DNA from: Pseudomonadota bacterium
GTDB lineage: Bacteria > Desulfobacterota > Desulfovibrionia > Desulfovibrionales > Desulfovibrionaceae
Assembly: GCA_018816865.1 (NCBI GenBank)
Contig: JAHIUW010000029.1
Coordinates: forward strand, 27,232-91,231
Direction of reading: 5' to 3'
DNA: 64,000 bases
Positions 46,405 through 56,600 of the stretch are shown one piece after another (the stretch's first letter is position 1; each line of letters starts with the position of its first letter). The translations under genes were made by a program, and so were the position numbers. Below the pieces are notes generated by a model, which worked only from the letters and a program-made list of their open reading frames with translations, had not been told where the DNA came from and did no database searches.

Positions 46405-48393
46405 CTAGATCAGGTTCAGCCCCCAGTTAAAGCTGCTGACGCGCGTGGCTTTGGGAATCTCGCGGGGGATGGGCTCGAAGATATGCGCGAACAGGGCGTA
46501 TCCGGCCTCGGTCAATTCCTTTTCCTTGTCGCGGATGTCGATGGCCCAGCCGGGATAGACCCAGTTGTTTTGGCCGTAACGCCGGGTCCAGCAGACCTCG
46601 CCCATGGGGCTGGTCAGGGCCTTTTCTGTCTTGTAGCTGTCGGGGGGGATACGCGAAATGCCCAGCGGCCAGTGGCCATAGGTCACGTAGCCCAAATTCA
46701 GGGGGCTATGCTTGGGCAGTTCCAGGATGTCCTCGCGGGACAGTTCCGGGCTGACCACGGCTCCGATGAAGCCCATGGATTTCAGTTCCGCCAGGGCCAG
46801 GGCATTGGAGATGTTGCAGAACGGTCCGGCCCACAGCTCCAGAGGGCGGCCCTTGGCATGGGCCAGGAAATTCGTGAACAGGCTGATCTGCCAGGGGGCG
46901 CCCAGCACGAAGCACCTGGCTCCGGCCTTGTAGGCCCGGGAGACGGTCTCGAACCAGAGGCTCTCTTCCTCGGGCCAGATCACCGGCGGCATCCACCACT
47001 GGTAGTTGACTGCGCCCTTGAGGATCATCTTGGGGGCCAGCCACAGGGCGGGCTTGGCGCCTTTGAACATCCGCTTGGGCACGTTGCGGTTGATGTTGAT
47101 GATCTCATAGCGCACCTTGCCTTTACCGCCGCCACGCAGGCCCTTGGGCAGTGCGGGGCTGAATTCGCTGGGTCCGGGAGTGGGGACGTTCACGGTTTCC
47201 AGCTGGCGTTCCAGCTTGGCGATGGCCGTACCCAGTTGCGGTTCGCGGCGGTCGATGAGGAACACCGGGGTCCCGGCCTTGGGCGGGCGCAGGGACATGA
47301 AGTCGAGGCGGCCACCCTTGGGTACGTTGCGGGTCACCTTGACGATCTGGTGCCAGGGTTCGCCCTGAAAGCCCACGCGCAACAGGTCGGCCTTGAGCAG
47401 GGGCACCCGCGGGGACACCAGCTGCTTGCGGCCCGAGCTCTTGCCGGTGCCGGCCACGAGCAAGCCCGAGGCGGATTGCGAAGCCGGGTCCGTGGGGTTG
47501 TAGCGCCGTTGCGGCAGGAAGAAATAATGCGAGCCCTTGCGGCCCAGGGATTGCTCCAACAGGCTCATGGCCGCCTTGCGCGTTTCGGGGTTGTCCCCAT
47601 TGTCGCGCAGCATGCGGTAGGCGCTGGTCGTGTAGAAGACGTAATGCGGGCCCTTCTTGCGGCCTTCGATCTTCCAGGCTGCGACCTGGGGCACGGAGGC
47701 CAGGGTCCTGGTCAGCACGTCCAGGGACAGGTCGGTGCAGGAAAAGAAGGGGGCTTTGGTGTTGCGCTGCTCGTACTCGCGGCGGCAGGGCTGTACACAG
47801 CGCCCGCGCAGGCCGCTTTTGCCGCCCATGTAGCTGGACCAGTAACAACGGCCCGAGACGTTGTAACACAACGCACCATGGACGAAGACCTCCAGTTTCA
47901 GGCCCTCGGGACAGGCCTCGGCCATGGACTTGATCTCGTCGATGTGCAGTTCGCGGGGGATCACCACGCGGCTGACGCCCATCTTGGCAATGGTCTCAAG
48001 GGATCCGGCCTGGCTGACGTTGGCCAGTGTGGAGAGGTGCAGTTCGCCCTGGAACTCGGTCTGCCGGGCCAGATTGATCATGGCCAGGTCCTGGACAATG
48101 AGTGCCGCTGGGTTTACGTAGCGCACCAAGCGGTCCATCAGTCGTCCTGCGGATTCCACGTCGCCGGGCTTGACCATGGTGTTCATGGCCACGTAGACGC
48201 GCCGGTTCTTGGCTCGGGCCAGTTCGGTCAGCGCGGCCAGTTCGGTCATGGAAAAGTTGTCGGCCTCCATGCGGGCGGAGAAATGCTTGAGACCAACGTA
48301 AATCGCGTCTGCCCCGGCTGCCAGCGCGGCCAGAAAGGCGGTGCGGTTCCCCGCGGGCGCGAGGATTTCGGGCCTTTGGCTTGAGTTCATCAT
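46405..48393 (-). CDS. U32-family peptidase / tRNA-modifying-type protein
   Basis: A 662-residue protein with the U32 family fold. The N-terminal TIM-barrel half has EILAPAGNRTAFLAALAAGA and the signature LEVFVHGALCYNVSGRC followed by GRCVQPCRREY, whose Cys residues are conserved. A long C-terminal extension (about 330-662) is less conserved. Relatives are labelled collagenase-like peptidases, but several act in tRNA or rRNA hydroxylation and use Fe-S chemistry, which would suit the adjacent Fe-S gene. ATG 48393 has AAGG upstream; the second Met codon is also possible. Confidence 0.87.
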   Translation of the reverse strand: MMNSSQRPEILAPAGNRTAFLAALAAGADAIYVGLKHFSARMEADNFSMTELAALTELARAKNRRVYVAMNTMVKPGDVESAGRLMDRLVRYVNPAALIVQDLAMINLARQTEFQGELHLSTLANVSQAGSLETIAKMGVSRVVIPRELHIDEIKSMAEACPEGLKLEVFVHGALCYNVSGRCYWSSYMGGKSGLRGRCVQPCRREYEQRNTKAPFFSCTDLSLDVLTRTLASVPQVAAWKIEGRKKGPHYVFYTTSAYRMLRDNGDNPETRKAAMSLLEQSLGRKGSHYFFLPQRRYNPTDPASQSASGLLVAGTGKSSGRKQLVSPRVPLLKADLLRVGFQGEPWHQIVKVTRNVPKGGRLDFMSLRPPKAGTPVFLIDRREPQLGTAIAKLERQLETVNVPTPGPSEFSPALPKGLRGGGKGKVRYEIININRNVPKRMFKGAKPALWLAPKMILKGAVNYQWWMPPVIWPEEESLWFETVSRAYKAGARCFVLGAPWQISLFTNFLAHAKGRPLELWAGPFCNISNALALAELKSMGFIGAVVSPELSREDILELPKHSPLNLGYVTYGHWPLGISRIPPDSYKTEKALTSPMGEVCWTRRYGQNNWVYPGWAIDIRDKEKELTEAGYALFAHIFEPIPREIPKATRVSSFNWGLNLI

Positions 48394-48461
48394 ATCAACC
48401 TTGTATCGTTTGCCGATGCTTCGAAATGAACCGGAGCGCGACTCAAAAGGAATTATCGGAC

Positions 48462-49262
48462 ATGTTTGGAAACGCCTGTCAGGACACTACAGTAAAGTCC
48501 CTGACCCGCTTCGGCAAGGGGGGGGCGGATGGAGAGTTTATTGAATTGACTCTGGAGCACCCCGGGTCCGACAACGCGGCTTGGAAATCTTGGAAGCCTG
48601 GTCAATTCCTGATGGTCCGTCCCGAGAGCTTCGGGTTGGATCCACTCATGGGCCGTCCGTTTTCCATTACCCGCGCCGACGAGGAGCAGGGCGTGAGTCT
48701 TTTCTTTCAGGTCATGGGCCGGGGCACCCGCAAGTTGGCCGCCTTGAAGCCGGGTGATCCCGTCACCATGTGGGGGCCTTTGGGCAATGCTTTCGTTGCG
48801 CGCAAGGAAACACCCACGCTTGTACTTGCTGGGGGGATCGGCATCGCCCCGTTTTACGAATATGTCAAGCGTCATGATCAACCCGAGAACCTGCGCGTGG
48901 AGTTCGGGCACCGCCCACCCCTGGCCTGTTATAACTGGGAACGCATGCAGGGCTTGTGTTCCTGCGGTGCGCACCACGAAACATGCCGCCAGGATCTGAT
49001 GGATTTTATTGCGCTCCTCGAAGAGACCATCCCCCAGTATTGCAACGATGGACTGATCATCGCCTGCGGGCCGCTGCCGTTTTTGAAGACCATCAAGAAG
49101 GTGGCCGATGCCCACGGGGGGCGGGCGCAACTGTCCCTGGAGAATCACATGGCCTGCGGCATCGGGGCGTGTTTGGGCTGCGTATGCAAGCATAAAGAGG
49201 ACGGACCGGTGTCGGTCTGCGCACGCGGCCCGGTTTTCTGGTCCGACGAGATTGAGCTGTAG
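48462..49262 (+). CDS. pyrK: Dihydroorotate dehydrogenase electron-transfer subunit
   Basis: FAD and 2Fe-2S subunit that passes electrons from PyrD to NAD. The 266 residues from ATG 48462 (AAGGA upstream; an earlier ATG at 48426 has no ribosome site) show the flavin motif MGRPFSITRAD, the NAD-binding LVLAGGIGIAPFYEY, and the 2Fe-2S cluster MACGIGACLGCVCKH with a later VCARGPVF. It precedes pyrD by 12 bases. It is divergent from the U32 gene, so both promoters must share the 68 bases between them. Confidence 0.93.
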   Translation: MFGNACQDTTVKSLTRFGKGGADGEFIELTLEHPGSDNAAWKSWKPGQFLMVRPESFGLDPLMGRPFSITRADEEQGVSLFFQVMGRGTRKLAALKPGDPVTMWGPLGNAFVARKETPTLVLAGGIGIAPFYEYVKRHDQPENLRVEFGHRPPLACYNWERMQGLCSCGAHHETCRQDLMDFIALLEETIPQYCNDGLIIACGPLPFLKTIKKVADAHGGRAQLSLENHMACGIGACLGCVCKHKEDGPVSVCARGPVFWSDEIEL

Positions 49263-49274
49263 GAGGCGCGATCA

Positions 49275-50186
49275 ATGGATATGCGAGTGAACATGGCGGG
49301 CCTTAAGCTCTCCAATCCGGTGATGACCGCCTCTGGCACCTTCGGCTACGGAGTTGAATTCAAGCGCTACGGGCAATTGGAGAAGCTGGGTGGCTTAGTG
49401 GTCAAGGGCTTGTCCCTGGAGCCGCGCGAGGGCAATCCCATGCCGCGCATCGCCGATGCCCCGGCAGGCATGCTCAATGCCATCGGCCTGCAGAACATCG
49501 GGGCCAGGAATTTTGTGGAAAAGCGTCTGCAATTGCTGCCCTGGAGCGAGACCGCCGTGGTGGCCAATCTCTACGCCTGTTCAGCCGAGGAATTCGGCGA
49601 CTTGGCGGCTTACCTGGGCCAGCAGGAGGGCATTGCCGCCCTGGAGGTCAATATCTCCTGCCCCAACGTCAGTTCGGGCGGGGTGCTTTTCGGTCAGGAC
49701 CCGTCCATGGCCGCCGCCGTGACCCGCGCTGTCAAGGATCATTGTGGGGGCAAGCCCGTCATCGTCAAGCTGACGCCCAACGTCACGGATATCGCCACCA
49801 TGGCCAAGTCCGTGGTGGATGCCGGGGCCGATGCCGTGTCCCTGATCAACACCCTGTCCGCCATGTCCGTGGATGCCCGCACCCGCAGACCACGGCTGGC
49901 CAACGTCATCGGTGGGCTGTCTGGCCCGGCCATCAAACCCGTGGCCCTGCGCTGCGTGTGGCAGGTGGCCCAGGCCGTGGACGTGCCGGTCATCGGCATG
50001 GGTGGGATCGCTAGCGCCGAGGATGTGCTGGAATTCATCCTGGTGGGAGCCAGCGCCGTGCAGGTGGGCACCTCCAACTTCGTACGTCCGGATTTCGCCT
50101 TCAGGCTGGTGGACGAACTGGCCGCGTTGGTGGACGAACTGGGCATCAAGAACTGGGACGAGTATCGAGGCTCCCTGGCGGTGTGA
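49275..50186 (+). CDS. pyrD: Dihydroorotate dehydrogenase, class 1B catalytic subunit
   Basis: Oxidises dihydroorotate to orotate in pyrimidine synthesis, using FMN and the PyrK partner. The 303-residue TIM barrel has PVMTASGTFGYG at the start, the catalytic Cys in EVNISCPNVSSGG (class 1B uses Cys), KLTPNVTDI, and the FMN phosphate loop VIGMGGIASAEDVLEF. ATG 49275 follows AGGAGG. With carB in the window, two separate parts of the pyrimidine pathway are present. Confidence 0.95.
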   Translation: MDMRVNMAGLKLSNPVMTASGTFGYGVEFKRYGQLEKLGGLVVKGLSLEPREGNPMPRIADAPAGMLNAIGLQNIGARNFVEKRLQLLPWSETAVVANLYACSAEEFGDLAAYLGQQEGIAALEVNISCPNVSSGGVLFGQDPSMAAAVTRAVKDHCGGKPVIVKLTPNVTDIATMAKSVVDAGADAVSLINTLSAMSVDARTRRPRLANVIGGLSGPAIKPVALRCVWQVAQAVDVPVIGMGGIASAEDVLEFILVGASAVQVGTSNFVRPDFAFRLVDELAALVDELGIKNWDEYRGSLAV

Positions 50187-50280
50187 CCCGTCGCCGATGA
50201 TTCGCGCCCGGAGGGGGGCTCCAAGCCGCTCCAGGCCTTTACAGTGAAACAGACAACAGAATCGGATTCGGGTGCCATCC

Positions 50281-51015
50281 ATGACCACTCTTCCCGTCGA
50301 AGCCCATCCCGGGCTGATCGACGAAATGGCGCGGGCCATTGTCGGGGGCTTCGCCCCCAAGGCTTTGATTTTGTTCGGTTCCCAAGCCCGTGGAGACGCG
50401 GATGAGTTTTCCGACGTGGATTTTGTGGCCGTAGTGGATTCGGGCCGGCCCTCGGATGCCGTGCAGCGTGACATCTTGCGCGCGCTGGCGCGCTTCCCGG
50501 TGGATGTCCATCTCCTGGTGCGCACACCCGAAGAATACCTGCGTCAGGTGCGCATCCCAGGGGCCAGGGTCTATCCTGCCGAACGTGAGGGCAAGTTCCT
50601 GCACGAGTGGCCGGGCTGGCGCAACCGCAGCGCTGTGGATACGAATGCCGAGCGTGACCGCAGCCAGGTGTTGCGGGACGAATACGCCGCGTCGGCCCTT
50701 GTCTTCCTGGTTGAGGCCGAGAAGCGATTGGCTGAAGGCGCCTGGCTGGCCTGTCGTGAACGTTGCTGTCGTGCGGTGGTCAAGGCCTTGCAGGGACTGC
50801 ATGTGCGCGAGGGGGTCCAGCCCCCGCGGGATATCGACGTGGCCTTCCAGTTCCGCGCGGTGCGGACTCTGACGCCCGAAGTGGCCGATTGGCGCGAGAC
50901 GGCCATGGAACTGCATCTGGCCGCACCCGAATCCATCGAATCCGGCACCGACCTTTTGGAACGGGTCTCCGTCATGGTTCGGGCCGTGGTCGCGTTGTAC
51001 GCTTTGGAGGATTGA
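50281..51015 (+). CDS. Nucleotidyltransferase (MNT) fused to HEPN-like domain
   Basis: A 244-residue protein starting at ATG 50281 (GTG 50272 also in frame; the ribosome site is weak). Residues about 20-100 form a minimal nucleotidyltransferase: LILFGSQARGDADEFSDVDF carries the GSxARG motif and the DxD pair. Residues about 125-240 are helical with EYAASALVFLVEAEKRL and a CRERCCRAVVKAL segment, as in HEPN domains. MNT and HEPN are normally separate proteins of a toxin-antitoxin pair; here they are joined. The RX4-6H motif of RNase-active HEPN domains is not obvious. Confidence 0.78.
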   Translation: MTTLPVEAHPGLIDEMARAIVGGFAPKALILFGSQARGDADEFSDVDFVAVVDSGRPSDAVQRDILRALARFPVDVHLLVRTPEEYLRQVRIPGARVYPAEREGKFLHEWPGWRNRSAVDTNAERDRSQVLRDEYAASALVFLVEAEKRLAEGAWLACRERCCRAVVKALQGLHVREGVQPPRDIDVAFQFRAVRTLTPEVADWRETAMELHLAAPESIESGTDLLERVSVMVRAVVALYALED

Positions 51016-51017
51016 GC

Positions 51018-51464
51018 ATGGACATCGTTTATCTGCTGCTGGCCGTGGTTGCCGGGGCCACGGCCCCGATTCAGGCCGGAATCAACGGCCAGCTCAGGGT
51101 TTCCTGGGCCGGTGACTCGGTGCTGGTCTCGTTTATCTCCTTTGTCGTGGGCACCCTGACCCTTGGGCTGTACATGGTGCTGACACGCCTGCCCCTGCCT
51201 TCGCTGCCCACTGCCGGACAAGTCCCCTGGTGGCATTGGTCCGGCGGCACCTTGGGTGCGTTCTTCGTGACCATGACCGTCCTTTTGGCATACAGGCTGG
51301 GCGGCACGACCCTCTTTGCCCTGGTGGTGGCCGGACAGCTGATGGCGTCCCTGGTCTTGGATCATTTCGGGCTGCTGGGCTACCCGGTGCAGGTCATCAG
51401 CTGGCAGCGGCTGGCGGGTGTGGCTTTTCTGGTCGTGGGCGTGGTGCTCATTAGAAAATTCTAG
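51018..51464 (+). CDS. YdcZ-type (DMT superfamily) membrane transporter
   Basis: A 148-residue integral membrane protein of the DUF606/YdcZ family in the drug/metabolite transporter superfamily. ATG 51018 follows GGAGG inside the end of the MNT-HEPN gene, two bases after its stop. It has about five spans and the start pattern LLLAVVAGATAPIQAGINGQL that marks the family. Such short proteins work as dimers. The substrate is unknown. Confidence 0.85.
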   Translation: MDIVYLLLAVVAGATAPIQAGINGQLRVSWAGDSVLVSFISFVVGTLTLGLYMVLTRLPLPSLPTAGQVPWWHWSGGTLGAFFVTMTVLLAYRLGGTTLFALVVAGQLMASLVLDHFGLLGYPVQVISWQRLAGVAFLVVGVVLIRKF

Positions 51465-51561
51465 GGATTTCCATTTGTTCCGTTCTCGGATTATAGTTGG
51501 GGAGGTTACCGCAGGGGAGCCTCCCCTTGGTGTGTGAATGAACAACGATGGAGACGATTCG

Positions 51562-52350
51562 ATGAAGAAGCTGTTTGTTTGGGGCGCGTTGGTTCTGGGG
51601 TTGCTGGTGGCCGGAGCCATCGCCGTGACCATCATGTCCATCAACCCCCTGATCGAAAAGGCCGTGAATACGCTGGGACCCATGCTCGTGGACGCACCCG
51701 TGCGTCTGGAGACCTCGGACGTGTCCGTATTCTCCTGCGAAGGAACCCTGCGCGGGCTGTTCGTGGGCAACCCGGCAGGCTTCAAGGCCGAGAGCGCCTT
51801 CAAGCTCAATGAAATCCATGTGAAGGTGGATCGGGATTCCTTGGCCACGGATCGAATCGTGATCAACGATATCACCATCTCCGATCCCCAAATCACCTAT
51901 GAGTTGTCCAGTGGCAAATCGAACATTCAGGCCCTGGTGGACAACGTGAACAAGGCCGCAGGTCGGGAGCAGGCCGCCAAACAGGACCGCAAGCAGTCGG
52001 GGCAGCAGGAGCCGGGCGGTGGCCAGAAGATCCAGATCGACAACCTGCTCATCAGGGGTGGGGAGATCACCTTGGCCGTGACCGGCCTGGGTGGCGAGGT
52101 TATGACCGTGCCCCTGCCGGACATCCAGCTAACGGGCATCGGCCAAGACAAGGACGGAGCCACCCCGGCCGAGGCCTTCGGGCAGATTATGGCCGCAGTG
52201 AACAAGGGTGTGGTCCAGGCTGCCGCCGGATCCCTGGGCAATCTGACCAAGGGTCTGGAAAAGGGGCTCAAGGGTTTGCAGGAAAATTCCGGTGATCTCA
52301 AGAAGGGCGTGGAGGAACTGGGTAAGGGCCTCAAGGGCATGTTCCAGTAG
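51562..52350 (+). CDS. AsmA-like single-span periplasmic protein
   Basis: A 262-residue protein starting at ATG 51562 with GGAG upstream. One N-terminal membrane span (about 4-25) is followed by a periplasmic part. Residues 35-110 (PVRLETSDVSVFSCEGTLRG, FKLNEIHVKVDRDSL) resemble the first strands of AsmA/TamB-type domains. A Gln-rich linker near 135-155 and a C-terminal Gly/Lys/Leu amphipathic repeat follow (ENSGDLKKGVEELGKGLKG). Full AsmA proteins are over 600 residues, so this is a short form. Possible roles are lipid handling or envelope stress; none is shown. Confidence 0.75.
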   Translation: MKKLFVWGALVLGLLVAGAIAVTIMSINPLIEKAVNTLGPMLVDAPVRLETSDVSVFSCEGTLRGLFVGNPAGFKAESAFKLNEIHVKVDRDSLATDRIVINDITISDPQITYELSSGKSNIQALVDNVNKAAGREQAAKQDRKQSGQQEPGGGQKIQIDNLLIRGGEITLAVTGLGGEVMTVPLPDIQLTGIGQDKDGATPAEAFGQIMAAVNKGVVQAAAGSLGNLTKGLEKGLKGLQENSGDLKKGVEELGKGLKGMFQ

Positions 52351-52398
52351 CAGGCTGGGCGTTCTCGGAACCCTTGAGATTATAACGACCAGTCAACG

Positions 52399-52428
52399 AG
52401 GCGGGGTGGATGACCACTCCGCCTTTTT
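52399..52428. terminator. Shared terminator between convergent AsmA-like and mutY genes
   Basis: A ten-pair stem GGCGGGGTGG (52400-52409) / CCACTCCGCC (52414-52423), with one G-T pair and loop ATGA, then TTTTT on the forward strand. The two genes converge here. Confidence 0.75.
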
Positions 52429-52441
52429 ATTATCTGGGTGG

Positions 52442-53581
52442 TCAGAGCAGGGGGTCTTGCCCGAGGAGTTTGGCGAAGCGCGAATCCCTGGCCAGGGAAT
52501 CGATGAGTTTGCGGTGTCCGGCTGGGAAGGCGTGGTCGTCCAGCTCCGCGAAGGTGGCCCACTTGTGCTCAGTGGCCGCCGTGAGGGCGGGCGTTCCCAG
52601 CCCGTTGACAGGTGCCAGGAAAAAGCAGTGCAGGGTGACGCGAAAGCGGGTGTAGCCGTGCTTGATGACCCGGATGGGCCCAAGGGTGGTGACCGCAAAA
52701 CCCGTCTCCTCGGCATATTCGCGGACCACGGCTTGTTCGGGTGTTTCGCCGTTTTCCACGCCGCCGCCCGGGAACTCCCACAACCCGCCCCAGACATCCT
52801 CGTCGCGGCGGCGCTGGATGAAAATCCGTCCCTGATGAATCAGCACGCCGGTGGCGATGGACAGTGCCGTGATATCCACTTTTTTGCCCGGAACTGGTCG
52901 GTGCTGGACGATGCCCAACCGCCTGGCCTCGCACAGCTCGGCCAGGGGGCAGGTCTCGCAGGTCGGGTTCAGGGGCTTGCAGACCAGGGCCCCGAGTTCC
53001 ATCAATCCCTGGTTGAAGTCTCGGGCCTGCCCCGGGGGGAGCAGCTCCCCGGCCAGGGCCCAGAGGGCCTTTTGGGTGGCGGTCTCGCCCACGGGGGCGT
53101 CCAGGTCGAAGACCCGGGCCAGAACCCGGGCCACGTTACCATCCACCAGCGGTTCGTCGCGTTCATAGGCGATGGAGAGGATGGCGGCGGCGGTGTAGGG
53201 ACCGATGCCTGGCAGGGCCAGCAAGGCGGCCTTGTCAGCTGGGACCCGGCCTTCGTGACGGTCGACCATCACCCGGGCGGCGCGCATCAGGTTCCGAGCC
53301 CGGTTGTAATAGCCCAGGCCTTCCCAGAGTTTGAGCACCTCATCCTCCTTGGCCTGGGTCACGGAGCGGGGGCAGGGCAACTGGCTCATCCAGCGCTGGA
53401 AATAGGTCACGCCGCGCTCCATCTGGGTCTGCTGGAGCATGATCTCCGAGATCCAGACGTGGTAGGGATCGTAGTTCTCGCGCCAGGGCAGGGGGCGGGC
53501 GTTGTGCTTGAACCAGCGGGTGAGGGCCGGGGCAAAGGCCTCACGAGACGAGGCGAGGTTCGAATGGAGAGCTGCGTTCAT
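52442..53581 (-). CDS. mutY: A/G-specific adenine glycosylase MutY with Nudix domain
   Basis: Removes adenine mispaired with 8-oxoguanine. The 379 residues from ATG 53581 have the catalytic Glu in WISEIMLQQTQ, helix-hairpin-helix LLALPGIGPYTAAAIL, the Asp in VDGNVARVLARVF, and the Fe-S loop CKPLNPTCETCPLAELC. The C-terminal domain (about 235-370) has a complete Nudix box at about 268-293 (GGVENGE...REYAEETGF), which is degenerate in E. coli MutY. It lies 88 bases after the adenylate-cyclase-like gene on the same strand. Confidence 0.93.
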   Translation of the reverse strand: MNAALHSNLASSREAFAPALTRWFKHNARPLPWRENYDPYHVWISEIMLQQTQMERGVTYFQRWMSQLPCPRSVTQAKEDEVLKLWEGLGYYNRARNLMRAARVMVDRHEGRVPADKAALLALPGIGPYTAAAILSIAYERDEPLVDGNVARVLARVFDLDAPVGETATQKALWALAGELLPPGQARDFNQGLMELGALVCKPLNPTCETCPLAELCEARRLGIVQHRPVPGKKVDITALSIATGVLIHQGRIFIQRRRDEDVWGGLWEFPGGGVENGETPEQAVVREYAEETGFAVTTLGPIRVIKHGYTRFRVTLHCFFLAPVNGLGTPALTAATEHKWATFAELDDHAFPAGHRKLIDSLARDSRFAKLLGQDPLL

Positions 53582-53669
53582 GGATGCTCCGGGGCCAAGG
53601 CGAATCGTGTCATAGGGGCTGGCGGGACTGCACGTCCTGCGTGGTACTGTTCGGATCGAGGGCCGTCGT

Positions 53670-56600
53670 TCAGAGTGAGGGGTGCGGACAGCTGCAGCGT
53701 TCGGGCATGAAATAAGCCATGGCCGGAGGCTCGGTGAATTCCTGTGCCACATTCAGCAGCAGGAACTCGGAGGGATTGTTGAGCAGTGTCTTGTCCTTGA
53801 CAGGAACGGTGACGCAGAACAGTTCACCCCAGTTGGTGGAATAGACGATGGTCGCCTCGACCAGGGTGTTCTGCTCACGGGGTTGGATAAGGTTGAGTAC
53901 GAAGAAGGCGCGGATGATGCGCTCGGTGTTCAGCATTTCGCCGATGTCGGTATTGAAGACCGTCTTGGGCGGGAAGAACTCCAGCAGTTTTTGCAGCAGG
54001 GATTCGATATCCTTGGTCGTGACCGGGGAGATGGAGTAGTCGCCCTTGACCCCCATGCCAGGTTCGTAGAGGCCGTTGGCCGTGAGCCAGACCAGGGATT
54101 CTGCCAGATCGGGTCCGCTGCGCAGGTTGGCCAGTTGCAGCCGATCCATGCCCGTGACTTCCTGGGCCCCTTGGATATCCCAGTGCGAGGGCTGCCCCAT
54201 TTTTTTGCCCGATGCCGTAAAATGCAGCACGCGGAAGGTGTTGCCCGTGATGGACAGGAACGGGATGTGTTCGATCTTGTGCTGCCGTTTGGAGAAGGTG
54301 GCGAAGATCTTGCGGCCAAGCTTTGTCAGGTCCTGGGGGTTGATGGCGACCTTGGTGTTGGCCTGGGAGTCACGGACCCGCATGTAGGTGCGTACGATGA
54401 ACCTGTTCACCAGTACGCCGATGCTGACCAGCTTGTTGAAGGTCCAGTCAGCGCCCGAACCGGCGTCGCCTTTGGCCATGGCCGGGGAATTGAACATGTC
54501 TCGGATTTGTTTTTCTTCCCGCCGCAGCGGGGGCAGTCCACTGGCGCAGAACTCGGGAATCTTGGTTTTCAGGAAGAAGGACAGGCGCACCAGCTTCAGT
54601 GAATCCTTCTCCTTGGTGTGGATGTAATGTTCGCTGATTTCACGGAACATGAGCACATAAGGGTCGACCCGGCTCAGGTGGGTCAAGCCTCGGGCCAGGT
54701 TGTCCTTTAAGCGGTCGCAGAGCAGGAGCCCGGCGGCATTGTCTCCGGAGGCGATGTATTTTTCCAGCAAGCCGAATTTCATGATGGACTTGAAGGGGCT
54801 CTTCAGGGCCTTGACGATCTGCCACAGGGAGGCCCCGAAGAACTCCTCGGGAGGGATCTGTACCAGGTTGCCCAGGTCCACGTAGCGATCGGCCGCCCGT
54901 CCCCCGGCCAGGGCCGTGCGGATGCGCGTGTAATCCTCGTCGCTTGCGCCCACAGGGGTGACCCACCACAGGGGAGCCTTGCCCGCGGCGCAGACCGCGG
55001 AGCGGTAGAATTCTTCCTTGAGCAGCAGGGCCTGGGCCGAGCCCGAACTCTCCGAATCGCTGAAGCCGAAGTTGTTCAGGCGGATATGGTCCAGGTCCAT
55101 GGTGAAGAAATGGACCTCCAGGCCGAAGGTTTCATCGGCCCAGCGCTCGATATGCTCCAGTTTGTCCATCAGCCCGTCGATGAGGTTCTCGGGCATGCCT
55201 TCGGGGTCGTAGCAGACCCAGTAGTCCAGGTCGGAATCGGCGTTTTGGGCCACGGTGCCGACGCTGCCGATGGTGTACAACGCCTCGATGAGGATCGGGT
55301 CGGGTACGGGCATGGGCGGCGCTGCTTTGGGAAAAAACCTTCTGGCGAACTCCAGGGTGGTGTAATCTACGGCGTAGCCGGCCACCCGGGTGTCCAGGGG
55401 CAGGGGTTCCAGTCCATCGCAATGGCGTTCGAAGGTTTCGGAGTGCAGCAGGAAAGGGGCCAGGTGGAAGAACCCGGCCTTCTCCGGGCCAAGTTTATGG
55501 CAGCACCAGGAGATTCGCCGTTCATTGTTGTGCAGGAAGGCCAACGACTGGGCCCGCCGGGTCCGGGTTTCGAACCACAGGCGGATGGTTTCTCCCGCAA
55601 GGGTTCCGGCCTGGGCCGGAGACGACACCTTACCGGAAAGAGCCGCAGCCTTTGTGGTCAGGAATCGGTCCTCGGACCGCATCAGCGCGGGGTTGTCGGT
55701 GAACAATCCGCCAAAGGCCGGTGAGGGAAACCCCGTGGACGCCACGGTCGCGCGCAACAGTCGCGAGCCGTTGAAATTTGCTCGCGAGCATTGGGCCAAG
55801 AGCAGCTCCAGTCCTTCGCAGTCGCAGCCCCGCAGTTGCAGGTCCGTCAGGTCGCAGGCCGTGAAGCGGCAGGTCCGCAGGCGGGTGTCATGGCATTTCA
55901 GGCCGCGCAGGTCCGATTCCGAGGCGTCGAACATGGTGATCCGTGAGCCGCAGACGGCCAGATCCCGACAAGTGCTCCGTTGGAGTTGGATATCCAGCAT
56001 GGTGCAGTCGAACAGACGCGCGCCGCTGAAGTCGCAGTCCACGAACACGCATTCGATGAAGCGCGTGCTTCGCATCAGGGTGTTCGTGAACTTGACGCCC
56101 ACGAAGGTGCATTGCTGGAAGGCGGCGTTGTCCAGGAACGCGCGGGAGAAATCGATGCGTTGCAGTGTGCGGGCCTCGTAGATGGGGGTCATCTTGCGGC
56201 CGGCATACTCGGAGGTCCCGTCGCTTTCGCTGACCGTGGAATCGCCGAACTGCACACTGAGGGCTTCGCCGCCCCCGCCTCCGAACATGGAGAAGAAGCC
56301 CCCTTCCTTTTCCTTCTTTTCCTTGGCCGGGGTTTTCTTGGCGCTCTTGATCGGTTTGAAGTCGGCCACTGCCTTGTCGGCCGCGGACCAGGCCGGGGGG
56401 CTGAAGCTGGGCAGCAGTTCCAGCAGCGGGGCGGATTCAGCTCCGTTGCCGCCTGCCATGGCGGCTTCCAGGTGGGAGAGGGTTGCGTCGGGCTCCAGCG
56501 CGGCCAGCGTGGCGAACAGCACTCCATCCAGGTCCTTGGCGGCCTTGCCCAGGGTCTTGGCGAACAACTGGTACTCGCGTTCCGGCAATAGCGGCAGGCG

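Noticed and set aside
46372..48384. A 670-codon forward frame antisense to the U32 gene
   Set aside because: The reverse frame carries the U32 signature and neighbours fit it; the forward frame has none.
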